Source: CAKUFA01 sp963656345
GTDB lineage: Bacteria; Bacillota; Clostridia; Christensenellales; Aristaeellaceae
DNA length: 15,122 bases
Assembly: GCA_963656345.1 (NCBI GenBank)
Contig: CAVKHY010000060.1
Span: 1-15,122 of the forward strand
Reading direction: 5' to 3'
Shown: positions 1-8,063 of the stretch, piece after piece
How positions within the stretch are numbered: the first letter of the stretch is position 1
Layout of the letters: every line of letters begins with the position of its first letter
Program-made: the position numbers and the translations under genes
The notes under the pieces: generated by a model
Seen by the model: only the letters and a program-made list of their open reading frames with translations
Databases searched by the model: none
Told to the model about the DNA's origin: nothing

Positions 1-751
1 TGGACAGAACGCAGAGCACCACGGGACGCTCCTGCTTGGAATAACCGCCCCGAGCCCGCAGCTGGGTCACGCCCCGATCCATGTCCTTAATGATGCTTTC
101 CGATACAGCTTCCCACGCTTCCGTCATAATGAAGCACGCCTTGTTAGACGTAAGGCCTGCCAATACCACGTCGATGACCTTGCCGGAAACATAAATGCAG
201 ATCAGCGCATACAGGCCTTCCCCAGAGCCGATGATGAAGAAAGCAGCAATGACCACGCAGAAGTCCAGCAGGAACAGGAACATGCCCACGCTGAGGAAGG
301 GCATCTTCCGGTGCACGATCTTCGCCAGCATATCCGTACCGCCGGTGGTAGCGCCGCCCCGCATGATCAGGCCAAGGCCAATGCCCAGCATGACGCCGCC
401 AAAGAGGGTGCCCAGCAGAGGATCTGTGGTCAGGGGCTGAAATTGCAATAGGTCAATGGACAGGGAAAACAAAACGGTTGCCCCCAATGACCGCAGGACA
501 AACACCCGCCCCATGGTCTTAAAGCCCAGCAAGAACAACGGCACGTTCATGATCAGGCTGACCAAACCTACCGGCCACCCTGCCAAGAAGTTCAGGATGG
601 TCGCAATACCGGTCAGTCCGCCTGGTGCAATATTGTTGGGCACCAGGAACAGGGAATAGGATGCGCCACCGATCAGGCATCCCAAAAGAATCTGTCCATA
701 AGAAAGGATCATTTCACCCGTACGTTTCTTCAGCTTCTGCTTCAAATCCAT
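1..751 (-). CDS. YitT family membrane protein with DUF2179 domain (C-terminus cut by window edge)
   Basis: The visible part is 250 residues, read from an ATG at 751 and still open at the window edge. Five or six hydrophobic segments fill residues about 15-200. Family-typical motifs are visible: LVPNNIAPGGLTG at 36-48 and a GGATTGGTDML stretch at 132-142. A soluble DUF2179 domain begins near residue 205, with RGVTQL and GGYS at 226-238. Related proteins are about 280-290 residues, so roughly 30-40 are missing. GGAGG lies 8 bases before the ATG and fixes the start. The family is made of integral membrane proteins of unproven function; transport has been proposed for some members. The gene lies downstream of the rhaD terminator, so it is probably transcribed separately from the rhamnose operon, although read-through is possible. 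Confidence 0.9.
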   Translation of the reverse strand, partial: MDLKQKLKKRTGEMILSYGQILLGCLIGGASYSLFLVPNNIAPGGLTGIATILNFLAGWPVGLVSLIMNVPLFLLGFKTMGRVFVLRSLGATVLFSLSIDLLQFQPLTTDPLLGTLFGGVMLGIGLGLIMRGGATTGGTDMLAKIVHRKMPFLSVGMFLFLLDFCVVIAAFFIIGSGEGLYALICIYVSGKVIDVVLAGLTSNKACFIMTEAWEAVSESIIKDMDRGVTQLRARGGYSKQERPVVLCVLS

Positions 752-855
752 GCAATGCGCCTCCACAAACAAAATATTCCCTTCATGAAAGAAGAACGCT
801 GCTTCTATCTTGTCACAGTCCTCGGGAACTGTCAACCCCTCGGCACAAAGAAAAA

Positions 856-885
856 GCGGCTCCGACGCTTTTGCGCAGGAGCCGC
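856..885 (-). terminator. Intrinsic terminator of the rhaBAD operon
   Basis: An 8-bp GC-rich stem, GCGGCTCC (856-863) with GGAGCCGC (878-885), has a short inner CGC/GCG pairing around a TTTT loop. On the minus strand it is followed by TTTTTCTTT (846-855). It starts 15 bases after the rhaD stop codon and separates the operon from the yitT-like gene. Confidence 0.88.
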
Positions 886-899
886 CCCGTGATTGCAGC

Positions 900-1724
900 T
901 TAGTCCAGGAACTCTTCCTTAATTTTCACGCCAAAGTCATGAGCGATGGCACGGAGGCCGTCGTCACTGATGGTCTGGCGAATGCCCTGCCCGCAGCTCA
1001 TGGCCAGCACGTAAATCTGCGCCGCCTTCTCGATGGTGTGCATCAAGCCGAAGGTGGTGTCAAAGTCAGGGCCGGACACAAACAGGCCGTGATGCGCCCA
1101 CACAGCAGCATCATATTCCTTCATCTTTTCACAGGTAGCCATGGCAATTTCCGCACCGCCGGGAACCATCCACGGCACCACGCCAACGCCGCCGGGGAAC
1201 ACCACCGGGCACTCCGTTGCGCTCTGCCACAGCACACGACTGAAGTCCCGATCCGTCAGGGGCAGCACATAGGTCAGGGCAATCAGGTTAGGGGTATGGG
1301 CATGATAAATCACCCGGCAAGCGCCGTTGGTAGCGGCACAGCGGACGGAGTGATTCATGAAATGGGTCGGGAATTCACTGGTGGGACGACCGCCGTTCAC
1401 CAACCCCCACACGATGCGCCAGCTATCTCCCTTATCATTGATTTCCACCACGCACAGGCTGTCTTCCGGGTCAATATCCACATTGCGGAAGAACTTGCCG
1501 CTGCCAGTGGCAATGAAGTATTCCCCTGCCAGGTTTGCACCGGTCACACCCATGTTCACCCACTCGCCGGGTTTATCGTTGAAGAAGGTGCGCATGGAGT
1601 CCACTTCTGCCTTGGTCAGGCGATAGGTCAGGTTGCCGCCGTTCCGTTCATGCCAGCCCTGATCCCAGCCGTCACGGCAGGTACGGATATAGCGCTTCAT
1701 AATGGGCAAATCAGTCATAGCCAT
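900..1724 (-). CDS. rhaD: Rhamnulose-1-phosphate aldolase
   Basis: This class II, zinc-dependent aldolase splits L-rhamnulose 1-phosphate into dihydroxyacetone phosphate and L-lactaldehyde in the cytoplasm, the last step of the rhamnose pathway encoded here. It is 274 residues, the same length as the E. coli enzyme. The residues known from that enzyme fall at identical positions: the acid/base Glu117, and the zinc ligands His141 and His143 (in HAHT) and His212 (in AHHG). The phosphate-binding stretch NGGNL lies at 28-32. The ATG at 1724 is preceded by GAGGAGG at 7 bases; a second ATG two codons inside is less well placed. It follows rhaA by 39 bases with no terminator between and is closed by the hairpin at 856-885. 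Identification is very secure. Confidence 0.97.
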   Translation of the reverse strand: MAMTDLPIMKRYIRTCRDGWDQGWHERNGGNLTYRLTKAEVDSMRTFFNDKPGEWVNMGVTGANLAGEYFIATGSGKFFRNVDIDPEDSLCVVEINDKGDSWRIVWGLVNGGRPTSEFPTHFMNHSVRCAATNGACRVIYHAHTPNLIALTYVLPLTDRDFSRVLWQSATECPVVFPGGVGVVPWMVPGGAEIAMATCEKMKEYDAAVWAHHGLFVSGPDFDTTFGLMHTIEKAAQIYVLAMSCGQGIRQTISDDGLRAIAHDFGVKIKEEFLD

Positions 1725-1763
1725 AATGTTTCCTCCTCAAATTCGTGCGCTGCGGTCAGCCGG

Positions 1764-3029
1764 TTATACCCGCTTCAGCTGCACGTTTTTCTCATACTCG
1801 GTAACCTTATCGAACCATGCGCCATCTTCCGGCACACCGCACCGGCGGCAGTATTCATTCCATACTTCACCGAAGGGCATGGTCTTCAAGTCCTCCTGCC
1901 GCACCATCAGCTCGGTAAAGCGGCCGGTGTCCTGCAGATTCTTCATGGCATCCATGGGCGTCAGCAGTGCCATCAGCAGTGCCTTCTGCACATTGCGGAA
2001 GCCCGTAACCCAAGCGCTGACACGGTTGATAGAGGCGTCGAAGAAGTCCAGCGCCATATGCACCCGGCCGTCCAATCCGCCGCAGCGCACGATTTCCTTG
2101 GCAATTTCCTTGGTTTCGTCATCCAGCAGAACCACATGGTCGCTGTCCCAGCGAACAGGGCGAGTGATGTGCAGCGCCAACTCAGGGAAGAAGGTTAGCA
2201 GGGACGGAATCTTATCGCTGACCATTTCCGTGGGATGATAATGGCCGTTGTCCATCAAGGGGATGCACTTGCCGGGATTGGCCGCTGCATAGCTCAGGGC
2301 ATACTCTGCGCTGCCTACGGTATAGGCTTCCACGCCGATGCCGAACACCTTAGATTCCACACAGGGTTTTACTTTGTGAAAGTCGAAGGGCTCAGACAGA
2401 ATTTCGTCCATGCTCTCCTTGTAGCGCATGCGGGGACCCATCCGATCGGCAGGAATATCCTTAAAGCCGTCGCCTGTCCAGATGTTCATGATGCAGGGTT
2501 GCCCCAGTTCTTCCGCCAGGTAACTGCTGATACGGATGCTGGCCTTGCCATGTTCAATCCAGAAACGGCGGGTCTTCTCATTGGGAGAAGCCAGAGTCAG
2601 CGGATCGCACATAGGATGGGAGAAGAAGGTGGGATTGAAGTCACAGCCCAGGCCACGTTCCTTGCAATAGTCCACCCACTTTTTGAAATGCTTGGGTTCC
2701 AGCTTATCCCGATCCACCCAGCCGCCGTTTTCCTCATCGAAAATGGCATAGGATGCATGGAGATTCATCTTCTTGGTGCCGGGGGTCAGGGACAGCACCA
2801 TATCAATATCCGCCATCAGTTCTTCCGGCGTGCGGGCACGGCCGGGATAATTGCCGGTGGTCTGGATACCGCCGGTCAGGGGTTTCTCCGGGTCGGTATC
2901 AAAGCCGCGGACGTCATCCCCCTGCCAGCAATGCAGGCTCACGGGTGCATGGCGCAGCTTTTCCATGGCCGCTTCCACATCCACGCCAATGGCAGCATAA
3001 CGTTCCTTTGCATAATCAAATTGGCTCAT
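1764..3029 (-). CDS. rhaA: L-rhamnose isomerase
   Basis: The enzyme interconverts L-rhamnose and L-rhamnulose, the first step of the pathway. It has 421 residues against 419 in E. coli. Counting from the chosen start, the residues matching the E. coli metal ligands are all present: Glu225 (VESK), Asp260 and His263 (MDNGHYH), His287 (ALHIT), Asp295 and Asp297 (WDSD) and Asp328 (LDFFD). The CWQGDD motif near the N-terminus (34-39) is also typical. The ATG at 3029 (MSQFDYA) is preferred because AAAGGA sits 8 bases upstream. An in-frame ATG at 3038 would overlap that ribosome binding site. The gene is the middle member of rhaBAD, 38 bases after rhaB. Confidence 0.97.
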   Translation of the reverse strand: MSQFDYAKERYAAIGVDVEAAMEKLRHAPVSLHCWQGDDVRGFDTDPEKPLTGGIQTTGNYPGRARTPEELMADIDMVLSLTPGTKKMNLHASYAIFDEENGGWVDRDKLEPKHFKKWVDYCKERGLGCDFNPTFFSHPMCDPLTLASPNEKTRRFWIEHGKASIRISSYLAEELGQPCIMNIWTGDGFKDIPADRMGPRMRYKESMDEILSEPFDFHKVKPCVESKVFGIGVEAYTVGSAEYALSYAAANPGKCIPLMDNGHYHPTEMVSDKIPSLLTFFPELALHITRPVRWDSDHVVLLDDETKEIAKEIVRCGGLDGRVHMALDFFDASINRVSAWVTGFRNVQKALLMALLTPMDAMKNLQDTGRFTELMVRQEDLKTMPFGEVWNEYCRRCGVPEDGAWFDKVTEYEKNVQLKRV

Positions 3030-3067
3030 TGGTTTCATCCTTTCCGTTCATTTTTGATAGGGATGCA

Positions 3068-4468
3068 TCATGGTTCATAAACCTGAATAGGGAACGAATC
3101 CGGCAGCAGCTGGCGGAAAGCTTCCAGAGAAGGCAGCTCCCCTGCAGCAATCATCTGTGCGGCCAGATTGCCCAGTGCTGTTCCCTCCGTGGGGCCTGCC
3201 AGCACAGGCAGACCGGTCAGCTGCGCCGTCAGCTTATTCAAGGTAACATTCTGACTGCCGCCGCCTACGATATTCACTGCCGTAAAGCTGTGACCGACCA
3301 GTTTCGCCATTTCCGCAATGCTGTCCCGATAGCAGGCAGCCAAACCCAAGGTCACCGCCCGGTAAAGGTCTCCCAAGGTTTCCGGCTTGGGTGCGCCCTG
3401 CTCCTCAAGGGCAGCAAGCACTTCCTGCTTCATACTGTCAGGAGCGAGGAAACGGTTATCGGCCGCATCCACGTAAGCCTCATAGGTGCTTTCCGCAGCC
3501 ATGGCCGCCATTTCCGCATAGGAATAACGATCCCCTTCTTCGTGGCGGAGGCACTGGAGCATCCACATGCCCATAATATTCTTCAGGTACCGGGTTGTGT
3601 ACGCCCAGCCGCCCTCATTGGTAAACCCGGCAAGACGGCTTGCATCGGATGTACAGGGCGTGGTCAGCTCTGTGCCCAGCAGGCTCCATGTGCCGCTGGA
3701 TAGGAAGGCGGAATGATCATCCTTCGCCGGTACGGACATATAAGCGCTGCCGGTATCATGGGTGGCAGGCAGCACCACCGTCACATCGAAACCAACCTGC
3801 TCCCGCACCTCCGGCAGCAAGCTGCCCAGCACGGTGCCGGGCAAGGCAATGGGCGTGCGGAAGATCTGCTTCGGCAACTCCGCCGCCGACAGCACTTCCG
3901 GTGCCCATGTATGGGTTGCCGCATCCGCCAGCGCCGTGGTGGATACGTTGGTCCACTCGTGGAGCTTCTTCCCGGTCAGAAGATAATTCAGGTATTCCGG
4001 CACCAGGAGGAAATCCTGCGCCTGTTCCTTATACTCCGGATGTTCATGGAACACTGCCATCAACTGATAAACCGTGTTGAAGGGCTGCTTGGCAATGCCC
4101 GTCAAGCCATAATGCCGGCTGAAGGGCAGACGCTGCCCCAGCAGGGCATCCATGCCGTTTGTCCGCTCATCCCGGTAGGCAACCACATTTCCCAGGCGAT
4201 GATCGTCCTTGTCCAGCAGGGCAAAATCCACTGCCCAGGTATCAATGCCCACCGTTTCCGGCAGGCAGCCGTCCTTCCGGCAGGCCTTCAGCCCCTCCAC
4301 CACGTGGCGAAACAAGCCGTCAATATCCCAGCATAGGTGACCATTCTTCATGCCGGCGCCGTTTTCAAAGCGGTACACTTCTCGGGTGCGGATGCAGCCG
4401 TCCTCCAGCCAGCCAAGAATGTGCCTTCCTCCGGACGCACCGATGTCAATCGCAAGGTGATAGTGCAT
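3068..4468 (-). CDS. rhaB: Rhamnulokinase (FGGY carbohydrate kinase)
   Basis: The enzyme phosphorylates L-rhamnulose with ATP to L-rhamnulose 1-phosphate, between the isomerase and aldolase steps encoded downstream. It has 466 residues; E. coli RhaB has 489. FGGY/actin-fold features are visible: the phosphate-1 loop AIDIGASGGR at 6-15, GIDTWAVDF at 74-82, the catalytic Asp238 in THDTGSA, the adenosine-side loop SSGTWSLLG at 258-266, and GGGSQN at 402-407. The ATG at 4468 is the only sensible start, with GAAGG about 10 bases upstream. As first gene of the operon it has a promoter at 4513-4541. A GTGAT/ATCAC inverted repeat (4457-4461/4472-4476) spans the start codon and could form a weak mRNA hairpin. 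Confidence 0.96.
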   Translation of the reverse strand: MHYHLAIDIGASGGRHILGWLEDGCIRTREVYRFENGAGMKNGHLCWDIDGLFRHVVEGLKACRKDGCLPETVGIDTWAVDFALLDKDDHRLGNVVAYRDERTNGMDALLGQRLPFSRHYGLTGIAKQPFNTVYQLMAVFHEHPEYKEQAQDFLLVPEYLNYLLTGKKLHEWTNVSTTALADAATHTWAPEVLSAAELPKQIFRTPIALPGTVLGSLLPEVREQVGFDVTVVLPATHDTGSAYMSVPAKDDHSAFLSSGTWSLLGTELTTPCTSDASRLAGFTNEGGWAYTTRYLKNIMGMWMLQCLRHEEGDRYSYAEMAAMAAESTYEAYVDAADNRFLAPDSMKQEVLAALEEQGAPKPETLGDLYRAVTLGLAACYRDSIAEMAKLVGHSFTAVNIVGGGSQNVTLNKLTAQLTGLPVLAGPTEGTALGNLAAQMIAAGELPSLEAFRQLLPDSFPIQVYEP

Positions 4469-4489
4469 GGCATCACGACCTTCTTTTTA

Positions 4490-4500
4490 TCCATAATGGA
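4490..4500. promoter_or_regulatory. Palindrome downstream of the rhaB start point, candidate operator
   Basis: TCCAT-A-ATGGA is a perfect 5-1-5 palindrome just downstream of the predicted rhaB transcription start. A related dyad, CCAT-6-ATGG (4512-4525), overlaps the rhaB -10 box, with the two centres about 23 bases apart, roughly two helical turns. This is where a repressor would sit, but no regulator gene is in the window and the assignment is inference. Confidence 0.3.
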
Positions 4501-4512
4501 CATTCTCTTACC

Positions 4513-4541
4513 ATTATAGCATGGATTGCACCCTGAGAAAA
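4513..4541 (-). promoter_or_regulatory. Promoter of rhaBAD
   Basis: A consensus -10 box TATAAT (minus strand, 4513-4518) is preceded by 17 bases and a poor -35, TTTTCT (4536-4541). This pattern suits an activator-dependent or inducible promoter. It would give a 5' leader of about 38 bases before rhaB. Confidence 0.6.
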
Positions 4542-4625
4542 GGTTGTTTCGTCATGAAATTTTCTTTGTGTTTTTGTAACCAATCACGATTTCCGTTCAT
4601 ATTTCCTGAATTTGGTTGATTCATC

Positions 4626-4654
4626 TTGATTTTTTTCGCATCCTGGATGATAAT
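4626..4654 (+). promoter_or_regulatory. Promoter of the RpiB/LacA-like gene
   Basis: TTGATT (4626-4631), a 17-base spacer and GATAAT (4649-4654) point toward the plus-strand gene, leaving a leader of about 33 bases. A perfect 5-1-5 palindrome, CATCC-T-GGATG (4639-4649), touches the -10 box and is a candidate operator. Confidence 0.55.
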
Positions 4655-4693
4655 AGAAAGCAAGCGAACCCTTGAAAAGAAAGGATGACGTTT

Positions 4694-5326
4694 ATGCGGA
4701 TTGCACTGATTAACGAAAACAGCCAGGCAAGCAAGAATCCCCTGATCGAGGCCACCCTACGCAAGGTGGTGGAGCCCATGGGGCACACGGTGGATAACTA
4801 CGGCATGTACACGGCCGATGACGCCTGCCAGATCACCTATGTAAAGGCCGGTCTGCTGGCCGGTATCCTGCTCAACAGCGGCGCTGCGGACTACGTGGTC
4901 ACCGGCTGCGGCACCGGCGAAGGCGCCATGCTGGCCTGCAACAGCTTCCCCGGCGTGCTTTGTGGTCACCTGGTAGATCCTTCTGACGGCTTCATGTTTG
5001 CCCAGATCAACGACGGTAACTGTGCTGCTCTCCCCTTTGCCAAGGACTTCGGCTGGGGTGCGGAGCTGAAGCTGGAGATGATTTTCCGTCAGCTGTTTGG
5101 CTTCGGCCACGGCAACGGATATCCGCCGGAACGGGTGGTGCCCGAGCAGCGGAACAAGAAGATTCTGGATCAGGTCAAGGCCATTACCCATCGCCCCATG
5201 ATTGACATTCTGCACGACATTGACCAGACCTTCCTGAAGGAAACCATCATCGGCGAACATTTTGCTCAGCTGTTCTATCCGGCTTGTAAGGATGAGGCCA
5301 TCGGCGCCTACCTGAAGGCTCTCTGA
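4694..5326 (+). CDS. RpiB/LacA/LacB family sugar-phosphate isomerase homologue
   Basis: The 210-residue protein carries the RpiB/LacAB fold in residues 1 to about 145. The core GCGTGEG is at 71-77, with Cys72 matching the catalytic cysteine of RpiB, and NDGNCAAL at 106-113 corresponds to the family's N-x-x-N region. Two departures are visible: the N-terminal Asp-His pair of RpiB (typically CDHAG) is INENS here, and about 65 extra C-terminal residues follow the core. I recall such an extension as a separate domain family (DUF3666) on some RpiB-like proteins. The ATG at 4694 has AAAGGA 8 bases upstream; the in-frame ATG at 4685 overlaps that site. Divergence from rhaBAD suggests a part in rhamnose or related deoxysugar metabolism, but the substrate is unknown. 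True ribose-5-phosphate isomerase activity should not be assumed. Confidence 0.88.
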   Translation: MRIALINENSQASKNPLIEATLRKVVEPMGHTVDNYGMYTADDACQITYVKAGLLAGILLNSGAADYVVTGCGTGEGAMLACNSFPGVLCGHLVDPSDGFMFAQINDGNCAALPFAKDFGWGAELKLEMIFRQLFGFGHGNGYPPERVVPEQRNKKILDQVKAITHRPMIDILHDIDQTFLKETIIGEHFAQLFYPACKDEAIGAYLKAL

Positions 5327-5339
5327 AAACCTAATTAAA

Positions 5340-5381
5340 AAATCGGACGGAAGCATTGTGCATCTCGCTTCCGTCCGATTT
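5340..5381. terminator. Bidirectional intrinsic terminator between the isomerase gene and polA
   Basis: A perfect 15-bp stem (5340-5354 with 5367-5381) encloses a 12-base loop. Read plus it is followed by T-rich CTTTATTT; read minus the stem itself ends in TTT and runs into TTTAATTAG. It lies between convergent stop codons, 13 bases after the isomerase gene and 2 bases before the polA stop, and so probably serves both. Confidence 0.9.
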
Positions 5382-5383
5382 CT

Positions 5384-7984
5384 TTATTTGGCTTCTGCCC
5401 AGTTTTTCCCCTCATGCACTTCCGCTTCAAGGGGGACTGTCAGGGTGATGACCTGCTCCATGGCATTCTTCAGCAGCACTGCCGCATGCTCCGCTTCTTC
5501 CGGCGGACACTCCAGCAGCAGTTCGTCATGCACCTGCAGAATCAGCCGACTGCGCATGTTTTCCCGGCGCAGCGCTTCATCCACATGCACCATGGCCAGC
5601 TTGATAATATCCGCTGCCGTGCCCTGCACCGGCGTATTCATGGCGGCTCGCTTGCCAAACTCCCGGATCATCTGCTTAGGCGATTGCAATTCCGGCAGAT
5701 ACCGTCTGCGACCCATCAAGGTTTCCGCATAGCCCTGCTCCTTGCCCTTTTCCACAGCCTGTTCCATAAATTCCTTGACCCCCGGATACTTGGCAAAATA
5801 CCGGCGGATAAACTCCTGCGCTTCTTTGGTAGAAACCCCGGTATTCTTAGCCAAGCCAAAGCCGCTGATGCCGTAAATCAGGCCAAAGTTTACTGCCTTG
5901 GCACGGGAACGCAGCTGGGGCGTCACTTGATCCAGCGGCACTTCAAAGATTTCGCTGGCGGTGCGGGCATGCACGTCCTGTCCGGTGCGGAAGGCCTCCA
6001 GCATAGCAGCATCGCCGGAGAAGTGTGCCATCAGCCTAAGCTCGACTTGGCTGTAATCTGCATCCAGCAGTACCCAGCCTTTTTGAGGCAGGAACGCCTG
6101 CCGGATTTCCTTGCCTTCCTCCGTGCGCACAGGAATATTTTGCAGGTTCGGTTCCGAAGAGCTGATGCGTCCCGTTGCCGTTGCCACCTGATCGAAATAG
6201 CTGTGCACCCGGCCGTTGCCGTCTACCAGCCGAAGCAAACCTTCAATATAGGTGCCATTCAGCTTTACCAACTGCCGATATCGAAGCAGGGGCTCGATAA
6301 TTTCCGGCGCAATATCCCGCAGTCCTTCCAGCACCTCAGCAGAGGTAGAATAGCCCCGGGTTGTCTTCTTTCCATGCGGCAGCTGAAGCTTATCAAACAG
6401 CACTTCTCCCAGCTGCTGGGTGCTGTTCAAATTAAAGTTTCCCGTGCCGCAGGCATTGAACACCTGCTGTTTTGCTTCTTCAATGGCTTGGGTGTACTTA
6501 TGGCCAAGGCTGCGGAGGAAGTCCGTATCCACAGCGAAGCCTGCCGTTTCCATGCGGAAAAGCACATGGCTCAGGGGCATTTCCACCTGCCGCATGAGGG
6601 GCGTCATGTGCTCCAGCTCAATTTCCTGCTCCTGCTTGATCGCCAGTTGGGCAATGCCCCGGGCGTCTGCCGTCAAGCCTTCCGTCACAGCCGCCAAACC
6701 GTAACCCTTCATCTGAGGATCCAGCAGGTACGCCCCCAACATGGTATCCCATGCAAATTGCTCCGACAGCGGCAGACCATACTGCTGCAGCAAATGAAGC
6801 AGATGTTTGCCGTCATGCACCACGGAAGAATGGGTGCACAGGAAGGGTGCCAGCACCTGCAGCGCCTCTGCCGGGTCAATGCCTGGAGACAGCAGGTCGC
6901 CACCCAAGGAAAGGAGTGCATTCTGCCCGTCTCTGGCTGCCAAAGTGATTTCCCGGTCATCCACATGCAGAGCAATCGGCAATGCTGCCTCCGGCAAACT
7001 GTCCAGCCAATGCCGGAGTGCTGTCGGATCGGCCAGTGCCGTGGCTTTCTCAAAGGAGATGCTCTTCGTCTGGGTCTCCTGCCGCTTTGGAGCGGGTGCT
7101 ACCGAAGGGGTTGGTGCCGCCTTGCCCGCAGTCTCGCCGGTGATTCGCTTCACCAAACTGTTCAGCCCCAGTGCCTGAAGGGCAGGAACCGCAGCCTGCC
7201 AATCCGGCAGGGCGCATTCCTTCAGCGTCCATGTTACAGGCGCATCCCGGCGGATAGTGGCAAGCTCCCTGCACTTCCGTGCCTGGTCGGCATAGGTTGC
7301 CAACTTCTCCCCCAGCTTGCCCTTGACTTCTCCTGCATGAGCGAGAATGTTTTCCAGCGAGCCATACTGCTGCAGCAGCTTCACCGCCGTTTTGTCCCCT
7401 ACGCCCGGGATACCGGGAATGTTGTCACTGGAATCTCCTGCCATGCCTTTCCAATCCGTCACCTGTTCCGGGGTAAAGCCGTATTCCTCATACAAGGTGG
7501 CTGGTGTAAAGCGGATGGTTTCGGTAATGCCCTTTCTGGTGAACATCAGCTCTGTTTTGCCGTCCACCAGCTGCAGCGCATCTCGGTCACCCGTCAGCAA
7601 AAGAGGCTGCACATCTGCCTTTTCTCCCAAGAGGGACAGGGTACCCAGCAGATCATCCGCCTCCCAGCCTGCAAGGGCATACCACTTAATGCCCATGTCG
7701 GTCAGCAACTTGCGGATAGTCCCCAGCTGCTGAATCATCTCCGGCGGCGTGGGGGCACGGCCTGCCTTGTAGTCCGCATAGGCTACATGGCGGAAAGTAG
7801 GCGCATGTTCGTCAAAGCAGACCGCCAGGTAGTGCACGTTTTCTTCTTTGACAACCTTCAGCAACATATTCAGGAAGCCATAAATGGCATTGGTATAGGT
7901 GCCCTGATAATCCATGATGGGAAGGGCATGAAACGCCCGGAACATCAGACTGTTGCCATCAACAATCAGGAATACATCTTTCAC
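5384..7984 (-). CDS. polA: DNA polymerase I
   Basis: This is a full-length, 866-residue family A polymerase for Okazaki-fragment processing and repair. The N-terminal 5' nuclease (about 1-290) shows DGNSL at 9-13, the acidic cluster Glu108/Asp110/Asp111, Asp133/Asp135 in GDRDAL, Asp184/Asp187 in GDSSDN, and the helix-hairpin-helix IPGIPGVGDKTA. The middle 3'-5' exonuclease-like domain (about 310-480) lacks the DxE catalytic motif, as in many Firmicutes and Taq polymerases, so proofreading is unlikely. The polymerase domain has motif A (DADYSQVELR, Asp643), the O-helix (Lys696, Phe700, Tyr704) and motif C (VHDE, Asp820). The start is a GTG at 7984 with AGGAGG 9 bases upstream. The frame stays open to 8080 but would overlap the preceding gene. 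It is last in its gene run, preceded by a terminator-like hairpin. Confidence 0.97.
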   Translation of the reverse strand: MKDVFLIVDGNSLMFRAFHALPIMDYQGTYTNAIYGFLNMLLKVVKEENVHYLAVCFDEHAPTFRHVAYADYKAGRAPTPPEMIQQLGTIRKLLTDMGIKWYALAGWEADDLLGTLSLLGEKADVQPLLLTGDRDALQLVDGKTELMFTRKGITETIRFTPATLYEEYGFTPEQVTDWKGMAGDSSDNIPGIPGVGDKTAVKLLQQYGSLENILAHAGEVKGKLGEKLATYADQARKCRELATIRRDAPVTWTLKECALPDWQAAVPALQALGLNSLVKRITGETAGKAAPTPSVAPAPKRQETQTKSISFEKATALADPTALRHWLDSLPEAALPIALHVDDREITLAARDGQNALLSLGGDLLSPGIDPAEALQVLAPFLCTHSSVVHDGKHLLHLLQQYGLPLSEQFAWDTMLGAYLLDPQMKGYGLAAVTEGLTADARGIAQLAIKQEQEIELEHMTPLMRQVEMPLSHVLFRMETAGFAVDTDFLRSLGHKYTQAIEEAKQQVFNACGTGNFNLNSTQQLGEVLFDKLQLPHGKKTTRGYSTSAEVLEGLRDIAPEIIEPLLRYRQLVKLNGTYIEGLLRLVDGNGRVHSYFDQVATATGRISSSEPNLQNIPVRTEEGKEIRQAFLPQKGWVLLDADYSQVELRLMAHFSGDAAMLEAFRTGQDVHARTASEIFEVPLDQVTPQLRSRAKAVNFGLIYGISGFGLAKNTGVSTKEAQEFIRRYFAKYPGVKEFMEQAVEKGKEQGYAETLMGRRRYLPELQSPKQMIREFGKRAAMNTPVQGTAADIIKLAMVHVDEALRRENMRSRLILQVHDELLLECPPEEAEHAAVLLKNAMEQVITLTVPLEAEVHEGKNWAEAK

Positions 7985-8021
7985 GGCAGGGATCCTCCTA
8001 TGCTTCGAAATAAAGGAAAAG

Positions 8022-8057
8022 CCGGGGAATGCACGGCACTTTCCGTGCGTCTCCCGG
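8022..8057 (-). terminator. Intrinsic terminator or attenuator between the J-domain gene and polA
   Basis: The stem has two helices, CCGGG/CCCGG (8022-8026/8053-8057) and GCACGG/CCGTGC (8031-8036/8043-8048). They are separated by a symmetrical 4x4 internal loop and capped by a 6-base loop. On the minus strand it is followed by TTTTCCTTTATTT (8008-8020). It begins 7 bases after the J-domain stop codon. Only about 20 bases lie between its T-tract and the polA ribosome binding site, too few for a separate promoter. Confidence 0.72.
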
Positions 8058-8063
8058 TTCGTT

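Noticed and set aside
804..835. A perfect TTGACA (830-835, minus) upstream of the yitT-like gene
   Set aside because: No acceptable -10 box at 16-18 bases; the best candidates match only two of six positions, so it is not called as a promoter.
810..2198. A 462-codon plus-strand open frame opposite rhaD and the end of rhaA
   Set aside because: It overlaps two genes with conserved catalytic residues and begins inside the rhaD terminator; no domain or ribosome binding site supports it.
4757..5356. A 199-codon minus-strand open frame opposite the RpiB-like gene
   Set aside because: The plus-strand frame has a clear family match, promoter and ribosome binding site; the antisense frame has none and starts inside the terminator stem.
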